Part shown: positions 26,629-35,908 of the stretch, one piece after another | Layout: each line of letters begins with the position of its first letter | Position numbering within the stretch: position 1 is the first letter of the stretch | Assembly (NCBI GenBank): GCA_905612225.1 | Contig: CAJQRG010000016.1 | Coordinates: forward strand, 62,001-126,000 | Direction of reading: 5' to 3' | Length of the DNA: 64,000 bases | Origin: Emcibacteraceae bacterium | GTDB lineage: Bacteria; Pseudomonadota; Alphaproteobacteria; Sphingomonadales; Emcibacteraceae | Position numbers and translations under genes: made by a program | The notes under the pieces: generated by a model | What the model was told of the DNA's origin: nothing | Database searches by the model: none | Seen by the model: the letters and a program-made list of their open reading frames with translations, nothing else

Positions 26629-27401
26629 AAATTACTATCTTAGGATGTGGCACATCACAAGGGGTTCCCAGAATTGGTGGTAAGCTAAATAATGGTTGGG
26701 GAAATTGCGATCCCAATGATCTTAAAAATCGCCGTAGCCGGGTATCTATAATGCTAGAGAAAGATGGTACAAGGCTAGTTATTGATACTGGACCTGATTT
26801 TCGTGAGCAAGCCATTTCTTCTGGCTTCTCAGAACTAGATGGCGTTCTTTACACTCATGACCATGCGGACCATACCCATGGTATAGACGATCTTCGCGCT
26901 ATCGCACAAAACATGAAGTCTGAAGTGCAAATTTACTCTAATAAACACACCTTACGAGTTCTAAAAGAGAGGTTTGGGTATATTTTCAAAAACAAACCGG
27001 GATACAATGCAATTTGTAACTCTAATGTAATTGGACTTGTGCCATTTGGAATTGGAAATTTTAAGGATATTCAAGCTATCGAATTAATTCACGGTAATAT
27101 TTTTTCTTACGGTTTTCGATTTGATAATATTTGTTACTGCACTGACTTTAACGAAATACCAAAAAAGTCCTATCAGCATTTGTATAATTTAGACCTTTGG
27201 ATAGTAGACTGTCTTCGCGAAGATCCACACCCCACCCATTCACACCTTGAGCAAACACTAAACTATATTGATGAATTTAAGCCTAAAAGAGCTATTCTTA
27301 CACATATGACAGCTGAACTAAATTACGAAACATTAAAAAAGCAGTTGCCAAAAGGTGTTGAACCCGCTTATGACGGCATGATATTAAATTATTCGAGTTA
27401 A
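26625..27401 (+). CDS. MBL-fold metallohydrolase, PhnP-like
   Basis: A metallo-beta-lactamase-fold phosphodiesterase of 258 residues. GCGTSQGVPRIGG and NRRSRVSIML are hallmarks of the PhnP/phosphoribosyl-cyclic-phosphate branch. The zinc motif is YTHDHADHTHGIDDLR, with further ligands in ELIHGN, YCTDFNEIP and ILTHMTAELNYE. In alphaproteobacteria this gene habitually follows tatD. True substrate in this branch is not settled; PhnP activity is only one possibility. Confidence 0.85.
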   Translation: MKITILGCGTSQGVPRIGGKLNNGWGNCDPNDLKNRRSRVSIMLEKDGTRLVIDTGPDFREQAISSGFSELDGVLYTHDHADHTHGIDDLRAIAQNMKSEVQIYSNKHTLRVLKERFGYIFKNKPGYNAICNSNVIGLVPFGIGNFKDIQAIELIHGNIFSYGFRFDNICYCTDFNEIPKKSYQHLYNLDLWIVDCLREDPHPTHSHLEQTLNYIDEFKPKRAILTHMTAELNYETLKKQLPKGVEPAYDGMILNYSS

Positions 27402-27406
27402 GTTTT

Positions 27407-28609
27407 ATGGACAACGTTAAACGCAATATCTTTTTATTATCCATGGCACAATTTATTCTTCTTGCGTCTGTGGTCACGGTGATTACTTACTCATCTTTAG
27501 TCGCAAAAATTATGACTGGAAGCACCGCCCTTGCAACAATCCCTTCTGCAACTGCATTTATAGCAACGGCTATATTTGCATTCCCTGCATCTATTTTTAT
27601 GAAAAAATTTGGTCGCAAAAAAGGTTTTTTCACTGGAGCTTCTTTTGCTTTTATTGCTGGTTTATGTGCGGTCCTATCTATCTATTTAAATAACTATTAT
27701 TTATTGTGTTTTGCGACATTTTGTCATGGTATTTATCAGTCGTTTGCCAACTATTATCGTTTTACTGCCTTGGAAGTATCTCCCCCTAAGTATCATAAAC
27801 AAGCTGTATCCTACGTAATATTAGGAGGAGTTTTTGCTGGGTTAAGTGCCCCTTCATTGGCATTTTTATTTGAAAGTAATTTTTTTATACCGCTACAATA
27901 TGCTGGAACCTATTGCCTTATCATGGCCCTAAGTGTGGTAGCATTTTTTCTTATTTCTCAAATTAAACTACCACCCAAAAAACAAGGTTTAATGACCGAC
28001 GTTCAATTAAAAAACCCTAAATTGTTAGATGTAATTAAGCGTCCGGCGTTTGTTTGTGCGTCGTTGAGCTCCGCTTGTGCTTATATTTCTATGTCTTTTA
28101 TTATGACTGCAACTCCCCTTGAGGTAGTTGAAGTATGTGGTTTTCTAGTAGCCGATGCTGCAGGAATTATTCAGTGGCATTCTGTATCAATGTTTGCCCC
28201 GGCAATTATTACGGGAACCCTTATTGCAAGGTTTGGATCTGTGAAAATGATTACAATAGGGATGATTTTCATTTTGGGCTCAACAATTACAGCAAAATCA
28301 GGCATAACTTTATATAATTTCTATGTTGCCCTAATATTAATAGGGGTTGGCTGGAATTTTATGTTCACCGCTGGCACTACACTCTTGCAACAAGCTTACA
28401 ATGAAGAGGAAAAAGCTTTTGTTCAGGGTTTAAATGACTTGATAGTTTTTGGTTTGGCTGCGATTGCAACTCTAGCTTCAGGCTTTATGCTATCAAGCGT
28501 AGGTTGGAATATGATGAATAATATGGTTGTAGGTGTTTTAATCGCATTGGTATTTGTCATATTATGGTTCATTCGTATTAAAAAAAACGCTACTAGAATT
28601 ACTATTTAA
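27407..28609 (+). CDS. MFS transporter
   Basis: A 400-residue integral membrane protein with about 12 transmembrane helices. The conserved MFS loop 2-3 motif appears as MKKFGRKKGFFTGASFAFIAGL. The two halves are split by a hydrophilic stretch around KLPPKKQGLMTDVQLKNPKLLDVIKRPAF. It starts five bases after the MBL gene, so it is probably in the same transcript. It resembles unspecialised drug/metabolite exporters; substrate unknown. Confidence 0.85.
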   Translation: MDNVKRNIFLLSMAQFILLASVVTVITYSSLVAKIMTGSTALATIPSATAFIATAIFAFPASIFMKKFGRKKGFFTGASFAFIAGLCAVLSIYLNNYYLLCFATFCHGIYQSFANYYRFTALEVSPPKYHKQAVSYVILGGVFAGLSAPSLAFLFESNFFIPLQYAGTYCLIMALSVVAFFLISQIKLPPKKQGLMTDVQLKNPKLLDVIKRPAFVCASLSSACAYISMSFIMTATPLEVVEVCGFLVADAAGIIQWHSVSMFAPAIITGTLIARFGSVKMITIGMIFILGSTITAKSGITLYNFYVALILIGVGWNFMFTAGTTLLQQAYNEEEKAFVQGLNDLIVFGLAAIATLASGFMLSSVGWNMMNNMVVGVLIALVFVILWFIRIKKNATRITI

Positions 28610-28715
28610 ATTAACTGCATAGGGTAGATAAATTGGTTCATGCGTTATTAAACATTCTTGTTACTTTTACTTTCCACTTTTTGTGGTGCTTAGGTTTAAA
28701 AAGTGAGAATATGAA

Positions 28716-29699
28716 GTGTTAAAGCCTCTTGAAGTATTGATTAGTGTTGATACGTCATTTTCTTTGGGGGAGGGATCTAAAAAACATCTAAAATATAGCC
28801 CCATCGGTGAGCGTTCCATACTCTGTGATGGAAATGGACTTGGGTTTATGCTTGATGCGCTTGATAGGTTTCATATTAATGCTAGTTTTTTTATTGAAAC
28901 TGCAAATGAGTCATACTTTGGTGCAGAGCCAATGGGCAAAATTGTCAAGAAAATTTTACTTTCAGGACAAGATACCCAACTTATGGTCAATCCCAGTTGG
29001 TGTTACTTTGATAAAAGTGCCAAGTATTCCATAAATGATAGCTGTGCTGGTCGTGAATATATAGAACTAAGAACAATACTTGAAAAATCATTAAAAACTT
29101 TTAAAAAATGGTGCAATAAAAAACCTCTAGTTATCAGGGCCGCAAATGGTCAGGTTGATCAGCTATTCTACAAAGTAATTTATGATCTTGGTATTCATAT
29201 GAGCTCAAGTATTGGACTTGAAATGAATATTCCTCATGGTAAAGAAATGTTGTTATATAGTGGACGCTCTAGAATTGCTGATATTATGGAGGTCCCGTTA
29301 TTTACATATCAGGACAAAGATATAATGGGAGGCTATCCATCCAAAACTTGGCAAATAGCGACATCCTCCTGGAAAGAAATGGTATATATTTTAAAAAAAG
29401 CCCGAAAAATGGAAGTTGAGAGTATCGTACTTTTAACTAAACCTTCCGATTATATAAAGAAAAAATCACCGGATTATTCCGAAATTACTCAAAACAGGAT
29501 AAACCAAGAACGCTTACTAAAATTATGTAGTTTTATTAATGAATATGATCAAGATTTTGTAAGTGTTGATTTTTCAACGACAGCCGAGGGCTGGAACAAA
29601 AGCGAGTCCAATAATATTAAAAGATTTAAGGTTCCTACTCGTTTTCGTAATGGTCGAAAAATTGAAAACTTAATCAACAAGATGTTCTGGAATTTTTAA
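28716..29699 (+). CDS. polysaccharide-deacetylase-fold protein with degenerate metal site
   Basis: The 327 residues follow the NodB-fold layout. LEVLISVDTSFSLG is the first strand with one Asp, GFMLDALDRFHINASFFIET is the usual helix-strand pair, and PLVIRAANGQVDQLFYKVIYDLGIHMSSS matches the fRa..g motif 3 region. Where active relatives have a segment like GHDVQLHLHPxW, this protein reads GQDTQLMVNPSW, so both zinc-binding His are replaced. It may be a binding or regulatory pseudo-enzyme. The start is a GTG because ATG 28711 runs into a stop. No signal peptide. Family assignment is by eye. Confidence 0.6.
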   Translation: MLKPLEVLISVDTSFSLGEGSKKHLKYSPIGERSILCDGNGLGFMLDALDRFHINASFFIETANESYFGAEPMGKIVKKILLSGQDTQLMVNPSWCYFDKSAKYSINDSCAGREYIELRTILEKSLKTFKKWCNKKPLVIRAANGQVDQLFYKVIYDLGIHMSSSIGLEMNIPHGKEMLLYSGRSRIADIMEVPLFTYQDKDIMGGYPSKTWQIATSSWKEMVYILKKARKMEVESIVLLTKPSDYIKKKSPDYSEITQNRINQERLLKLCSFINEYDQDFVSVDFSTTAEGWNKSESNNIKRFKVPTRFRNGRKIENLINKMFWNF

Positions 29700-29854
29700 T
29701 AATCTAAAAAAATTTATTTTGGTTTAAGTTGGTTTATAGGGTTCAAACTTATCAATTAAACCCTCCCTAATTTAAATGTAAAATAATTAATCTTATTAAT
29801 GAATATTTTTATCGAAAATCATTGCAAAATGTAGATAATATATGTAAATAAGTG

Positions 29855-29869
29855 TCGCATACTATGCGA
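29855..29869. promoter_or_regulatory. 15-base perfect palindrome upstream of petA
   Basis: TCGCATA-C-TATGCGA lies 100 bases before the petA start in the 269-base gap 29700-29968. A one-base centre does not fold as an RNA hairpin, so it looks like a dimer operator. It does not match the FNR, Irr or RirA consensus as I know them. A shorter repeat, TTCCA-N6-TGGAA, lies nearer petA at about 29906. Confidence 0.4.
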
Positions 29870-29968
29870 TGAGTTACGGCGTTAAGATTAGTTTTTATTT
29901 TATGTTCCAAATAGATGGAATTTCGTGCTTGTTAATTAATTAAAAAGAACCGCTTACGAGGCTTACGA

Positions 29969-30490
29969 ATGACTACAAATAATGACGTTGCTGAAGAAAG
30001 ACGTAATTTTCTTTATATAGCTACCGGAGCCGCCGGAGTAATTGCTGCTGGTGCTGCTGTTTGGCCTCTAATAAATCAAATGAACCCATCAAAAGATGTT
30101 TTAGCACTTTCCTCTATTGAGGTTAACTTAACTAATATTCCTGAGGGACAAAGTGCAGTATTTCTTTGGCGGGGTAATCCCATTTTCGTTCGCCATCGGA
30201 CTGCTTCAGAAATTGCAGAAGCTCAGGCTGCCGATAATGCAGATGACCTAATTGACCCTGAAGTGGATGCTGATCGTGTTCAACGGCCTGAATGGCTTGT
30301 AATGAGTGGTGTTTGTACCCACCTTGGGTGTGTACCCCTTGACCAGCAAGGTGATTTTGGTGGCTGGTTTTGTCCATGCCACGGGTCACATTACGATATC
30401 TCTGGGCGTATACGTAAAGGCCCGGCTCCGCTTAACTTACCGATTGTCGAATATGTTTTCTTAGACAACACAACAATTCGGATAGGATAG
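29969..30490 (+). CDS. petA: ubiquinol-cytochrome c reductase iron-sulfur (Rieske) subunit
   Basis: Carries the 2Fe-2S centre of the bc1 complex and passes electrons from ubiquinol to cytochrome c1. The 173 residues start with a Tat-type anchor [25 protein letters not shown] that stays uncleaved in this family. Cluster ligands are [10 protein letters not shown] and [16 protein letters not shown], both intact, followed by [12 protein letters not shown] lies before the ATG. First gene of petABC, eight bases before petB. Confidence 0.96.
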   Translation: MTTNNDVAEERRNFLYIATGAAGVIAAGAAVWPLINQMNPSKDVLALSSIEVNLTNIPEGQSAVFLWRGNPIFVRHRTASEIAEAQAADNADDLIDPEVDADRVQRPEWLVMSGVCTHLGCVPLDQQGDFGGWFCPCHGSHYDISGRIRKGPAPLNLPIVEYVFLDNTTIRIG

Positions 30491-30498
30491 AAAATAAA

Positions 30499-31761
30499 AT
30501 GTCTTCAGATAAAAAATACGTACCGTCCAGCCCAACAGCTAAATGGGTAGAAGATCGGCTACCCCTGATGGGTTTGATATATAGTTCACTTGGTTCCGGA
30601 TTTAGTGCACCTCGTAATCTTAACTACATGTGGAATTTCGGTGTTCTGGCTGGTTTTATGCTTGTAGTACAAATTGTAACTGGCATAGTTTTGGCGATGC
30701 ACTATATTCCCCATATTGATTTTGCTTTTGATAGTGTGCAGCACATAAGACGGGATGTTAACTACGGCTGGTTGCTTCAAGCCATTCACGCAAATGGTGC
30801 ATCAATGTTTTTCATGGTTGTTTATGTTCACATATTAAGGGGCTTTTATTTTGGATCCTACAAGTCACCGCGAGAGATTCTTTGGTTTTTAGGAATTATT
30901 ATTTATCTAATAATGATGGCAACAGGCTTTATGGGTTATGTTCTTCCGTGGGGTCAAATGAGTTTTTGGGGTGCAAAAGTTATTACTAATTTATTTAGTG
31001 CTTTTGACTTTATTCCATTCATTGGTGATGGCATAGTAGAGTGGCTTTGGGGTGGGTTTGCTGTTGGCCAACCGACGTTGAACCGTTTCTACTCACTTCA
31101 TTATCTCTTACCATTTGTGCTTGTTGGTGTTGTAATTCTGCACATATGGGCGCTTCATATTCCAGGATCAACTAACCCGCTTGGTATCGATGCTGACGGC
31201 CCCTACGATAAAATACCTTTTCACCCTTACTACACTGCTAAAGATGCCTTTGGTCTTGGAGTGTTTGTAATTTTCTTTTCAATCTTTGTTTTTTATATGC
31301 CAGATTTTCTTGGGCACCCAGATAACTATATAAAGGCTGATCCGCTCGTAACGCCAGCTCATATTGTTCCCGAATGGTATTACCTTCCATTCTATGCAAT
31401 CCTGCGCGCCATCCCTGATAAACTTCTTGGTGTTGTAGCAATGTTTTCGTCTATTTTGATACTATTTGCGATGCCATGGCTTGATGGAGCACGAGTTAGG
31501 TCCATGAGATTCCGTCCTCTTTCACAGTTTTTCTTCTGGATTTTTGTAGTGAATACTTTATTCTTGGGTTACCTTGGCCAACTATCTCCTGACGATATAC
31601 TAGGTTTCGGCTGGACTGCACTCACTTACGCACAGATTTCAACATTTTTGTACTTTGCACATTTCCTTTTGGTTATGCCGTTGGTTAGTAGAATGGAAAC
31701 AACTAAACCAGTTCCAATCAGTATTGCTGCTGCGGTACTAGATGCAAATAAGAAGGGCTAA
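30499..31761 (+). CDS. petB: cytochrome b of the bc1 complex
   Basis: Membrane core of complex III, 420 residues and about eight helices. Haem-binding and quinol-site motifs are present: [53 protein letters not shown] with the distal His pair, and [13 protein letters not shown] (the Qo-site PEWY). Length fits the bacterial unsplit cytochrome b. Five bases separate it from petC. Confidence 0.97.
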   Translation: MSSDKKYVPSSPTAKWVEDRLPLMGLIYSSLGSGFSAPRNLNYMWNFGVLAGFMLVVQIVTGIVLAMHYIPHIDFAFDSVQHIRRDVNYGWLLQAIHANGASMFFMVVYVHILRGFYFGSYKSPREILWFLGIIIYLIMMATGFMGYVLPWGQMSFWGAKVITNLFSAFDFIPFIGDGIVEWLWGGFAVGQPTLNRFYSLHYLLPFVLVGVVILHIWALHIPGSTNPLGIDADGPYDKIPFHPYYTAKDAFGLGVFVIFFSIFVFYMPDFLGHPDNYIKADPLVTPAHIVPEWYYLPFYAILRAIPDKLLGVVAMFSSILILFAMPWLDGARVRSMRFRPLSQFFFWIFVVNTLFLGYLGQLSPDDILGFGWTALTYAQISTFLYFAHFLLVMPLVSRMETTKPVPISIAAAVLDANKKG

Positions 31762-31766
31762 CGATA

Positions 31767-32615
31767 ATGATTAATAATATCGCAATTAAAGGCCTTTTGG
31801 CTTCAACGTTAACAGTATTGTTGTTTATCAGTAACGCAAATGCTGCAGGTGAAGCTAAGCACCCTGAGCGCAACACTTACTCTTCTGCAGGTGTTCTTGG
31901 TAAATTTGATATTCCATCGATACAGCGCGGATTACAAGTTTATGTGGAAGTTTGTGCAGCCTGCCATTCTATGGACCTCGTGGCTTTTAGGGCCTTGGAA
32001 GAAATAGGCTATAATGAAGACGAGGTTAAAGCAATAGCTGCAGAATATGAATATGAAGACCTTCTTGACGATGATGGTGAACTTATGTTTCGTTCTGGTA
32101 TTCCGGCTGATTACTTTCCTTCACCTTTTATAAACGATAAACAAGCGCGCTCAGCTAACGGTGGTGCTTTGCCGCCAGACTTCTCCACTCTTGTTAAAGC
32201 CAGAGAACATCTTTCATTTTTACCGTGGGCAAGCACTTACGGAGAGGATTACGTCGTTGCGCTTATGACAGGATATCATGAAGAGGTACCTTCAACTGCA
32301 CCTGAAGGATTTGAACTAGCTAGCGGCCTTTATTATAATGACTATTATGAAGGTAATGCGATTGCTATGGCACCTCCTTTATTTGATGATATGGTTGAAT
32401 ATGCTGACGGTACACCAGCTACCATGCATCAAATGGGATATGATGTAGCTAACTTTATGTCATGGGCATCAGACCCAACTATGCAAGAACGAAAAGAAAT
32501 GGGTCTTGTAGTGATGTTATATATGATAGTTTTTGTAACTCTTCTTTATTTCACAAATAAACGTATTTGGAGAAAAATTAAAAAAGGTGAGGATATTGAT
32601 CCTACTAAACTTTAA
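31767..32615 (+). CDS. petC: cytochrome c1 of the bc1 complex
   Basis: Haem c subunit that accepts electrons from the Rieske protein. The 282 residues begin with a Sec signal ending at NANAAGEA. VEVCAACHSMDLVAFRAL is the CxxCH haem site. The axial Met is likely in GNAIAMAPPLFDD. A C-terminal anchor helix (MGLVVMLYMIVFVTLLYFTNKRIW) is followed by a basic tail. Gene order petABC is the usual alphaproteobacterial operon, and a terminator lies just downstream. Confidence 0.95.
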   Translation: MINNIAIKGLLASTLTVLLFISNANAAGEAKHPERNTYSSAGVLGKFDIPSIQRGLQVYVEVCAACHSMDLVAFRALEEIGYNEDEVKAIAAEYEYEDLLDDDGELMFRSGIPADYFPSPFINDKQARSANGGALPPDFSTLVKAREHLSFLPWASTYGEDYVVALMTGYHEEVPSTAPEGFELASGLYYNDYYEGNAIAMAPPLFDDMVEYADGTPATMHQMGYDVANFMSWASDPTMQERKEMGLVVMLYMIVFVTLLYFTNKRIWRKIKKGEDIDPTKL

Positions 32616-32647
32616 TTATTGTTTTTAAGTTATATATAGTTTTTAAT

Positions 32648-32677
32648 ATAAGGGCTGCCTAGTTAGGCGGCCCTTAT
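32648..32677 (+). terminator. Rho-independent terminator of petABC
   Basis: AGGGCTGCC-TAGTTA-GGCGGCCCT forms a nine-pair stem with one G-U pair, extended by A-T pairs, followed by TTATTTAATTTATT. It lies 33 bases past the petC stop. Confidence 0.85.
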
Positions 32678-32785
32678 TTAATTTATTGCATACTAATAAA
32701 TAGTTTAGAAGCTAAACTAGTAAAAGGTCTCTGATATCTGAGTTGTATAATCAACTTGTTATGGAGTTAAAACTTTGGAGTTCTG

Positions 32786-33661
32786 ATGAAAAAAACTTTA
32801 GGTATTATAGGAGGCAGTGGTATTTATGAAATTAGTGAAATTGAACACGGCCAATGGATTAATATAGAAAGCCCCTTTGGTTTGCCCTCGGACGAACTAT
32901 TTATTGGTGAAGTAGATGGTTTGAAAGTAGTATTTTTACCTCGGCATGCTAGAGACCATTCAATTAGTCCTTCTAGTATTAATTATCGAGCTAATATAGA
33001 CGCGTTAAAAAGGGTTGGTGTTACCGATATAATAAGTATAGGGGCATGTGGAAGTTTAAGGAATGATATAGAACCTGGTGACTTTGTATTAGTTGACCAG
33101 TTTATTGATAGGACTGTTTCCCGTAAAAAAACCTTCTTTGACGATGGGGCTGTTGCACACGTTTCAATTGCAAAACCAACATGCTCAAATTTAGGCGAAA
33201 TAGTTTTAAAAGCAAGTCAAGATGTTGATGTAAAATTTCACAATGGTGGAATCTATCTAGCTATGGAAGGTCCACAATTCTCAACCCTAGCGGAATCTAA
33301 CATCTACAGATCCTGGAGTTGCGATGTAATTGGCATGACTAGCATGCCTGAGGCCAAGCTAGCTAGGGAAGCTGAAATTTGTTATGTTACTGTTTCAATG
33401 GTAACTGATTTTGATAGTTGGCACCCTGAGCACGGTGAGGTGGATGTTAAAAAAATAATAAAAGTTCTTGGCGAAAACTCTTTAAATGGATTTAATCTAA
33501 TTAAGAATATAATACCTCTTTTAAAAAACTCATTAGACCGACATCCGTGTATCCAGGGTTGTGATAGAGCCCTTGAAAACGCTTTAGTCACTAGAGGGGA
33601 CCTCTCTATTTCCACGAAAGAAAAACTATCCGCAGTAGCGGCTAGAATATTAACTAAATGA
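32786..33661 (+). CDS. mtnP: S-methyl-5'-thioadenosine phosphorylase
   Basis: Splits methylthioadenosine into adenine and methylthioribose-1-phosphate. The 291 residues carry LGIIGGSGIYEI with the phosphate loop, FLPRHARDHSISPSSINYRANI (usual form RHGRGH, here with G-to-A and G-to-D changes), ISIGACGSLRNDIEPGDFVLVDQFIDRT, YLAMEGPQFST and GMTSMPEAKLAREAEICY. Its stop overlaps the apt start as ATGA. The product adenine is the apt substrate, so the pair forms an adenine salvage unit. Confidence 0.93.
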   Translation: MKKTLGIIGGSGIYEISEIEHGQWINIESPFGLPSDELFIGEVDGLKVVFLPRHARDHSISPSSINYRANIDALKRVGVTDIISIGACGSLRNDIEPGDFVLVDQFIDRTVSRKKTFFDDGAVAHVSIAKPTCSNLGEIVLKASQDVDVKFHNGGIYLAMEGPQFSTLAESNIYRSWSCDVIGMTSMPEAKLAREAEICYVTVSMVTDFDSWHPEHGEVDVKKIIKVLGENSLNGFNLIKNIIPLLKNSLDRHPCIQGCDRALENALVTRGDLSISTKEKLSAVAARILTK

Positions 33662-34180
33662 GCTGGGTTAAAAATTATATAAGAACAATTCCAGACTTTC
33701 CAAAATCTGGTATTTTATACAGAGATATAACTACTCTTTTTGAAAACGAAATTGCTTTCTCAAAACTGATTGATACTTTTGTTTCTAGATATAGTGATAA
33801 AGGAATTAATAAAGTCGCCTGTATCGAGGCCCGAGGTTTTATTCACGGAGGAGCCTTAGCATACAGGCTTGGGGCCGGGTTTGTAACCCTAAGGAAGCCC
33901 GGCAAACTTCCCTTTCTAAAGGATACCGAAAGTTATGAACTTGAGTATGGTTCGAGTTCCCTAGAATTGCATATAGGGTCTATAAACAAAGGTGACAATG
34001 TCCTTATTGTTGATGACTTGATAGCAACGGGGGGGGACGGCCATAGCTGCTTATAACCTAATTCACAGAGCTGGGGGAAGTCCGAGTGAGAGTTGTTTTA
34101 TAATAGACCTTGCAGAGCTTGGTGGTTCAAAATTATTAGAGGGTAGGGGGTGTAATGTATATGCACTTGCAAAATATTAA
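33658..34180 (+). pseudogene. apt: adenine phosphoribosyltransferase gene with a frameshift in a G8 run
   Basis: Apt turns adenine plus PRPP into AMP. Frame 1 encodes RTIPDFPKSGILYRDITTL, ACIEARGFIHGGALAYRLGAGFVTLRKPGKLP and the PRPP-loop start NVLIVDDLIATGG, then runs off frame and stops at 34056. The next frame continues the family at once with TAIAAYNLIHRAGGSPSESCFIIDLAELGG and ends at TAA 34178-34180. Removing one G from the G8 run (about 34029-34036) restores a 173-residue protein of normal length. The lesion sits inside the ATGGT motif. It could be a real null allele, slippage in a homopolymer or a sequencing error. Confidence 0.85.
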
Positions 34181-34190
34181 CTTTTGAATT

Positions 34191-35294
34191 TTAATTTGCA
34201 AACCGAAAATGTAATATATCTCCGTCAGCAACTACATACTCTTTACCTTCAAGCCGCATTTTACCCACGTCCTTCACTCCTGCCTCACCATTAAACTCCA
34301 CAAATTCATCGTAAGATGTGGTTTCTGCTCGGATAAAGCCAGCCTCAAAGTCTGTATGAATTACACCAGCAGCTTGCGGAGCTTTTGTCTCCTGGGTAAC
34401 AGTCCACGCACGAGCCTCTTTGGGACCCACAGTGAAGTATGTAATTAAGTGAAGCAGGTCATATCCAGCTCTAATTACTCTACCAAGTCCTGTTTCACCA
34501 AGACCCAAGTCAGCTAGAAACTCTTTTTGCTCTTCAGGGTCATCTAGCTGCGCAATTTCTTCCTCTAATGATGCGCAGATAAGCACTATTGGTGCATTTT
34601 CGATAATAGCCTTTTCTTTAACTCTTTTTGTTAGCTCATTTCCATTTACAGTATCTTCTTCGTTGACATTACAAACGTAGAGAACAGGTTTTGTTGTAAT
34701 AAGTTGAAGATTATCAAGGGTACTTTGTTCATCTTCATCTGCAGCCTTAATAGTACGTGCAGGATAACCATCTTCAAGAACCGAAAGACATCGTTCAACC
34801 ATATCTGAAATAACCTTAGCTTCTTTATCTTGACCTCTAATTCTTCGTTCAAGGCCGGCCTTTCTTTTTTCTAGACTTTCTAAGTCTGATAACATTAGTT
34901 CAGTCTCAACTGTTTCAGCATCAGCAATGGGGTCAATTACCCCTTCTACATGAGTAATATCATCGTTAACGAAACACCTAACTACATGGATGATAGCATC
35001 AACTTCACGAATGTTACCAAGGAATTGATTACCAAGACCTTCACCTTTTGAGGCCCCACGTACAAGTCCAGCAATGTCTATAAAAGAGAGTTGTGTGGGA
35101 ATTATTTCTTTGGATCCCGCAATGCTAGCAAGGTTATTTAGGCGAAGGTCAGGTACCGGAACTTGGCCTACATTTGGCTCAATAGTACAAAATGGATAAT
35201 TGGCCGCCGCCGCCTGAGCCGTATTTGTAAGAGCATTAAAAAGGGTCGACTTACCTACATTAGGAAGTCCAACAATACCGCACTTAAAGCCCAT
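34191..35294 (-). CDS. ychF: redox-regulated ATPase YchF (OLA1/Obg-like)
   Basis: A ribosome-associated P-loop NTPase of 367 residues. G1 is VGLPNVGKSTLFNALT, G2/G3 are NYPFCTIEPNVG and FIDIAGLVRGASKGEGLGN. The G4 position reads VCNVNEED, the NxxE form that shifts specificity from GTP to ATP in this family. The C-terminal TGS-like domain has TYFTVGPKEARAWTV and GFIRAETTSYDEFVE. It directly follows pth (shared base), a widely conserved pair. Confidence 0.96.
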   Translation of the reverse strand: MGFKCGIVGLPNVGKSTLFNALTNTAQAAAANYPFCTIEPNVGQVPVPDLRLNNLASIAGSKEIIPTQLSFIDIAGLVRGASKGEGLGNQFLGNIREVDAIIHVVRCFVNDDITHVEGVIDPIADAETVETELMLSDLESLEKRKAGLERRIRGQDKEAKVISDMVERCLSVLEDGYPARTIKAADEDEQSTLDNLQLITTKPVLYVCNVNEEDTVNGNELTKRVKEKAIIENAPIVLICASLEEEIAQLDDPEEQKEFLADLGLGETGLGRVIRAGYDLLHLITYFTVGPKEARAWTVTQETKAPQAAGVIHTDFEAGFIRAETTSYDEFVEFNGEAGVKDVGKMRLEGKEYVVADGDILHFRFAN

Positions 35295-35884
35295 TACTTA
35301 TTTTCCTTTTTCTCATTTGGTTTCAATAGTAGTCCAATTTCATTTAGAAATAGAACACCAGTACCACTAACTAATTTAATAGCTGATTTTCCGACAGCTC
35401 TTAGTAGAGGTTCTAGCCATACTTTATCTTCGTTATTAAAATCACCGAGTACATGGCCGGTCACTTTATGCTTATCTCCGGGATGTCCAATTCCAAATCG
35501 AATTTTATTGTAATTATTATCTATGTATTGATCAATACTGCGTAACCCATTGTGTCCAGCAATGCCACCACCCGTTTTAAATTTTATTTTTCCAACATCA
35601 AGGTCTAGCTCATCATAAAAGACAAACACATTTTCAGAAGGTATTTTAAAAAACCTCGATACTTCTAGAACTGATTTTCCAGATAAATTCATAAACGTTA
35701 AAGGCTTCAAAATGAAGACTTTTTGTTTGTCTATTATACCCTCGTAGAGGGCACCATTAAATTTCATTTTTGGCGCAGAAAAGTTATGGCGGCGGATAAT
35801 CTCATCCACCGCCATAAATCCAATATTATGCCGATTGTTAACGTGTTTAGTACCTGGGTTACCCAGGCCGACGAAAAGCAACAT
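35294..35884 (-). CDS. pth: peptidyl-tRNA hydrolase
   Basis: Recycles peptidyl-tRNA dropped from ribosomes. The 196 residues show LFVGLGNPGTKHVNNRHNIGFMAVDE with the catalytic His and the Asn contacts, KPLTFMNLSGKSV, FYDELDLDVGKIK with the Asp, and GGIAGHNGLRSIDQY. Genes upstream and downstream (rplY, ychF) form a common translation-related cluster, on the minus strand. Confidence 0.96.
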   Translation of the reverse strand: MLLFVGLGNPGTKHVNNRHNIGFMAVDEIIRRHNFSAPKMKFNGALYEGIIDKQKVFILKPLTFMNLSGKSVLEVSRFFKIPSENVFVFYDELDLDVGKIKFKTGGGIAGHNGLRSIDQYIDNNYNKIRFGIGHPGDKHKVTGHVLGDFNNEDKVWLEPLLRAVGKSAIKLVSGTGVLFLNEIGLLLKPNEKKENK

Positions 35885-35908
35885 GCATTATCCTTTTAAT
35901 AGGGCTTC

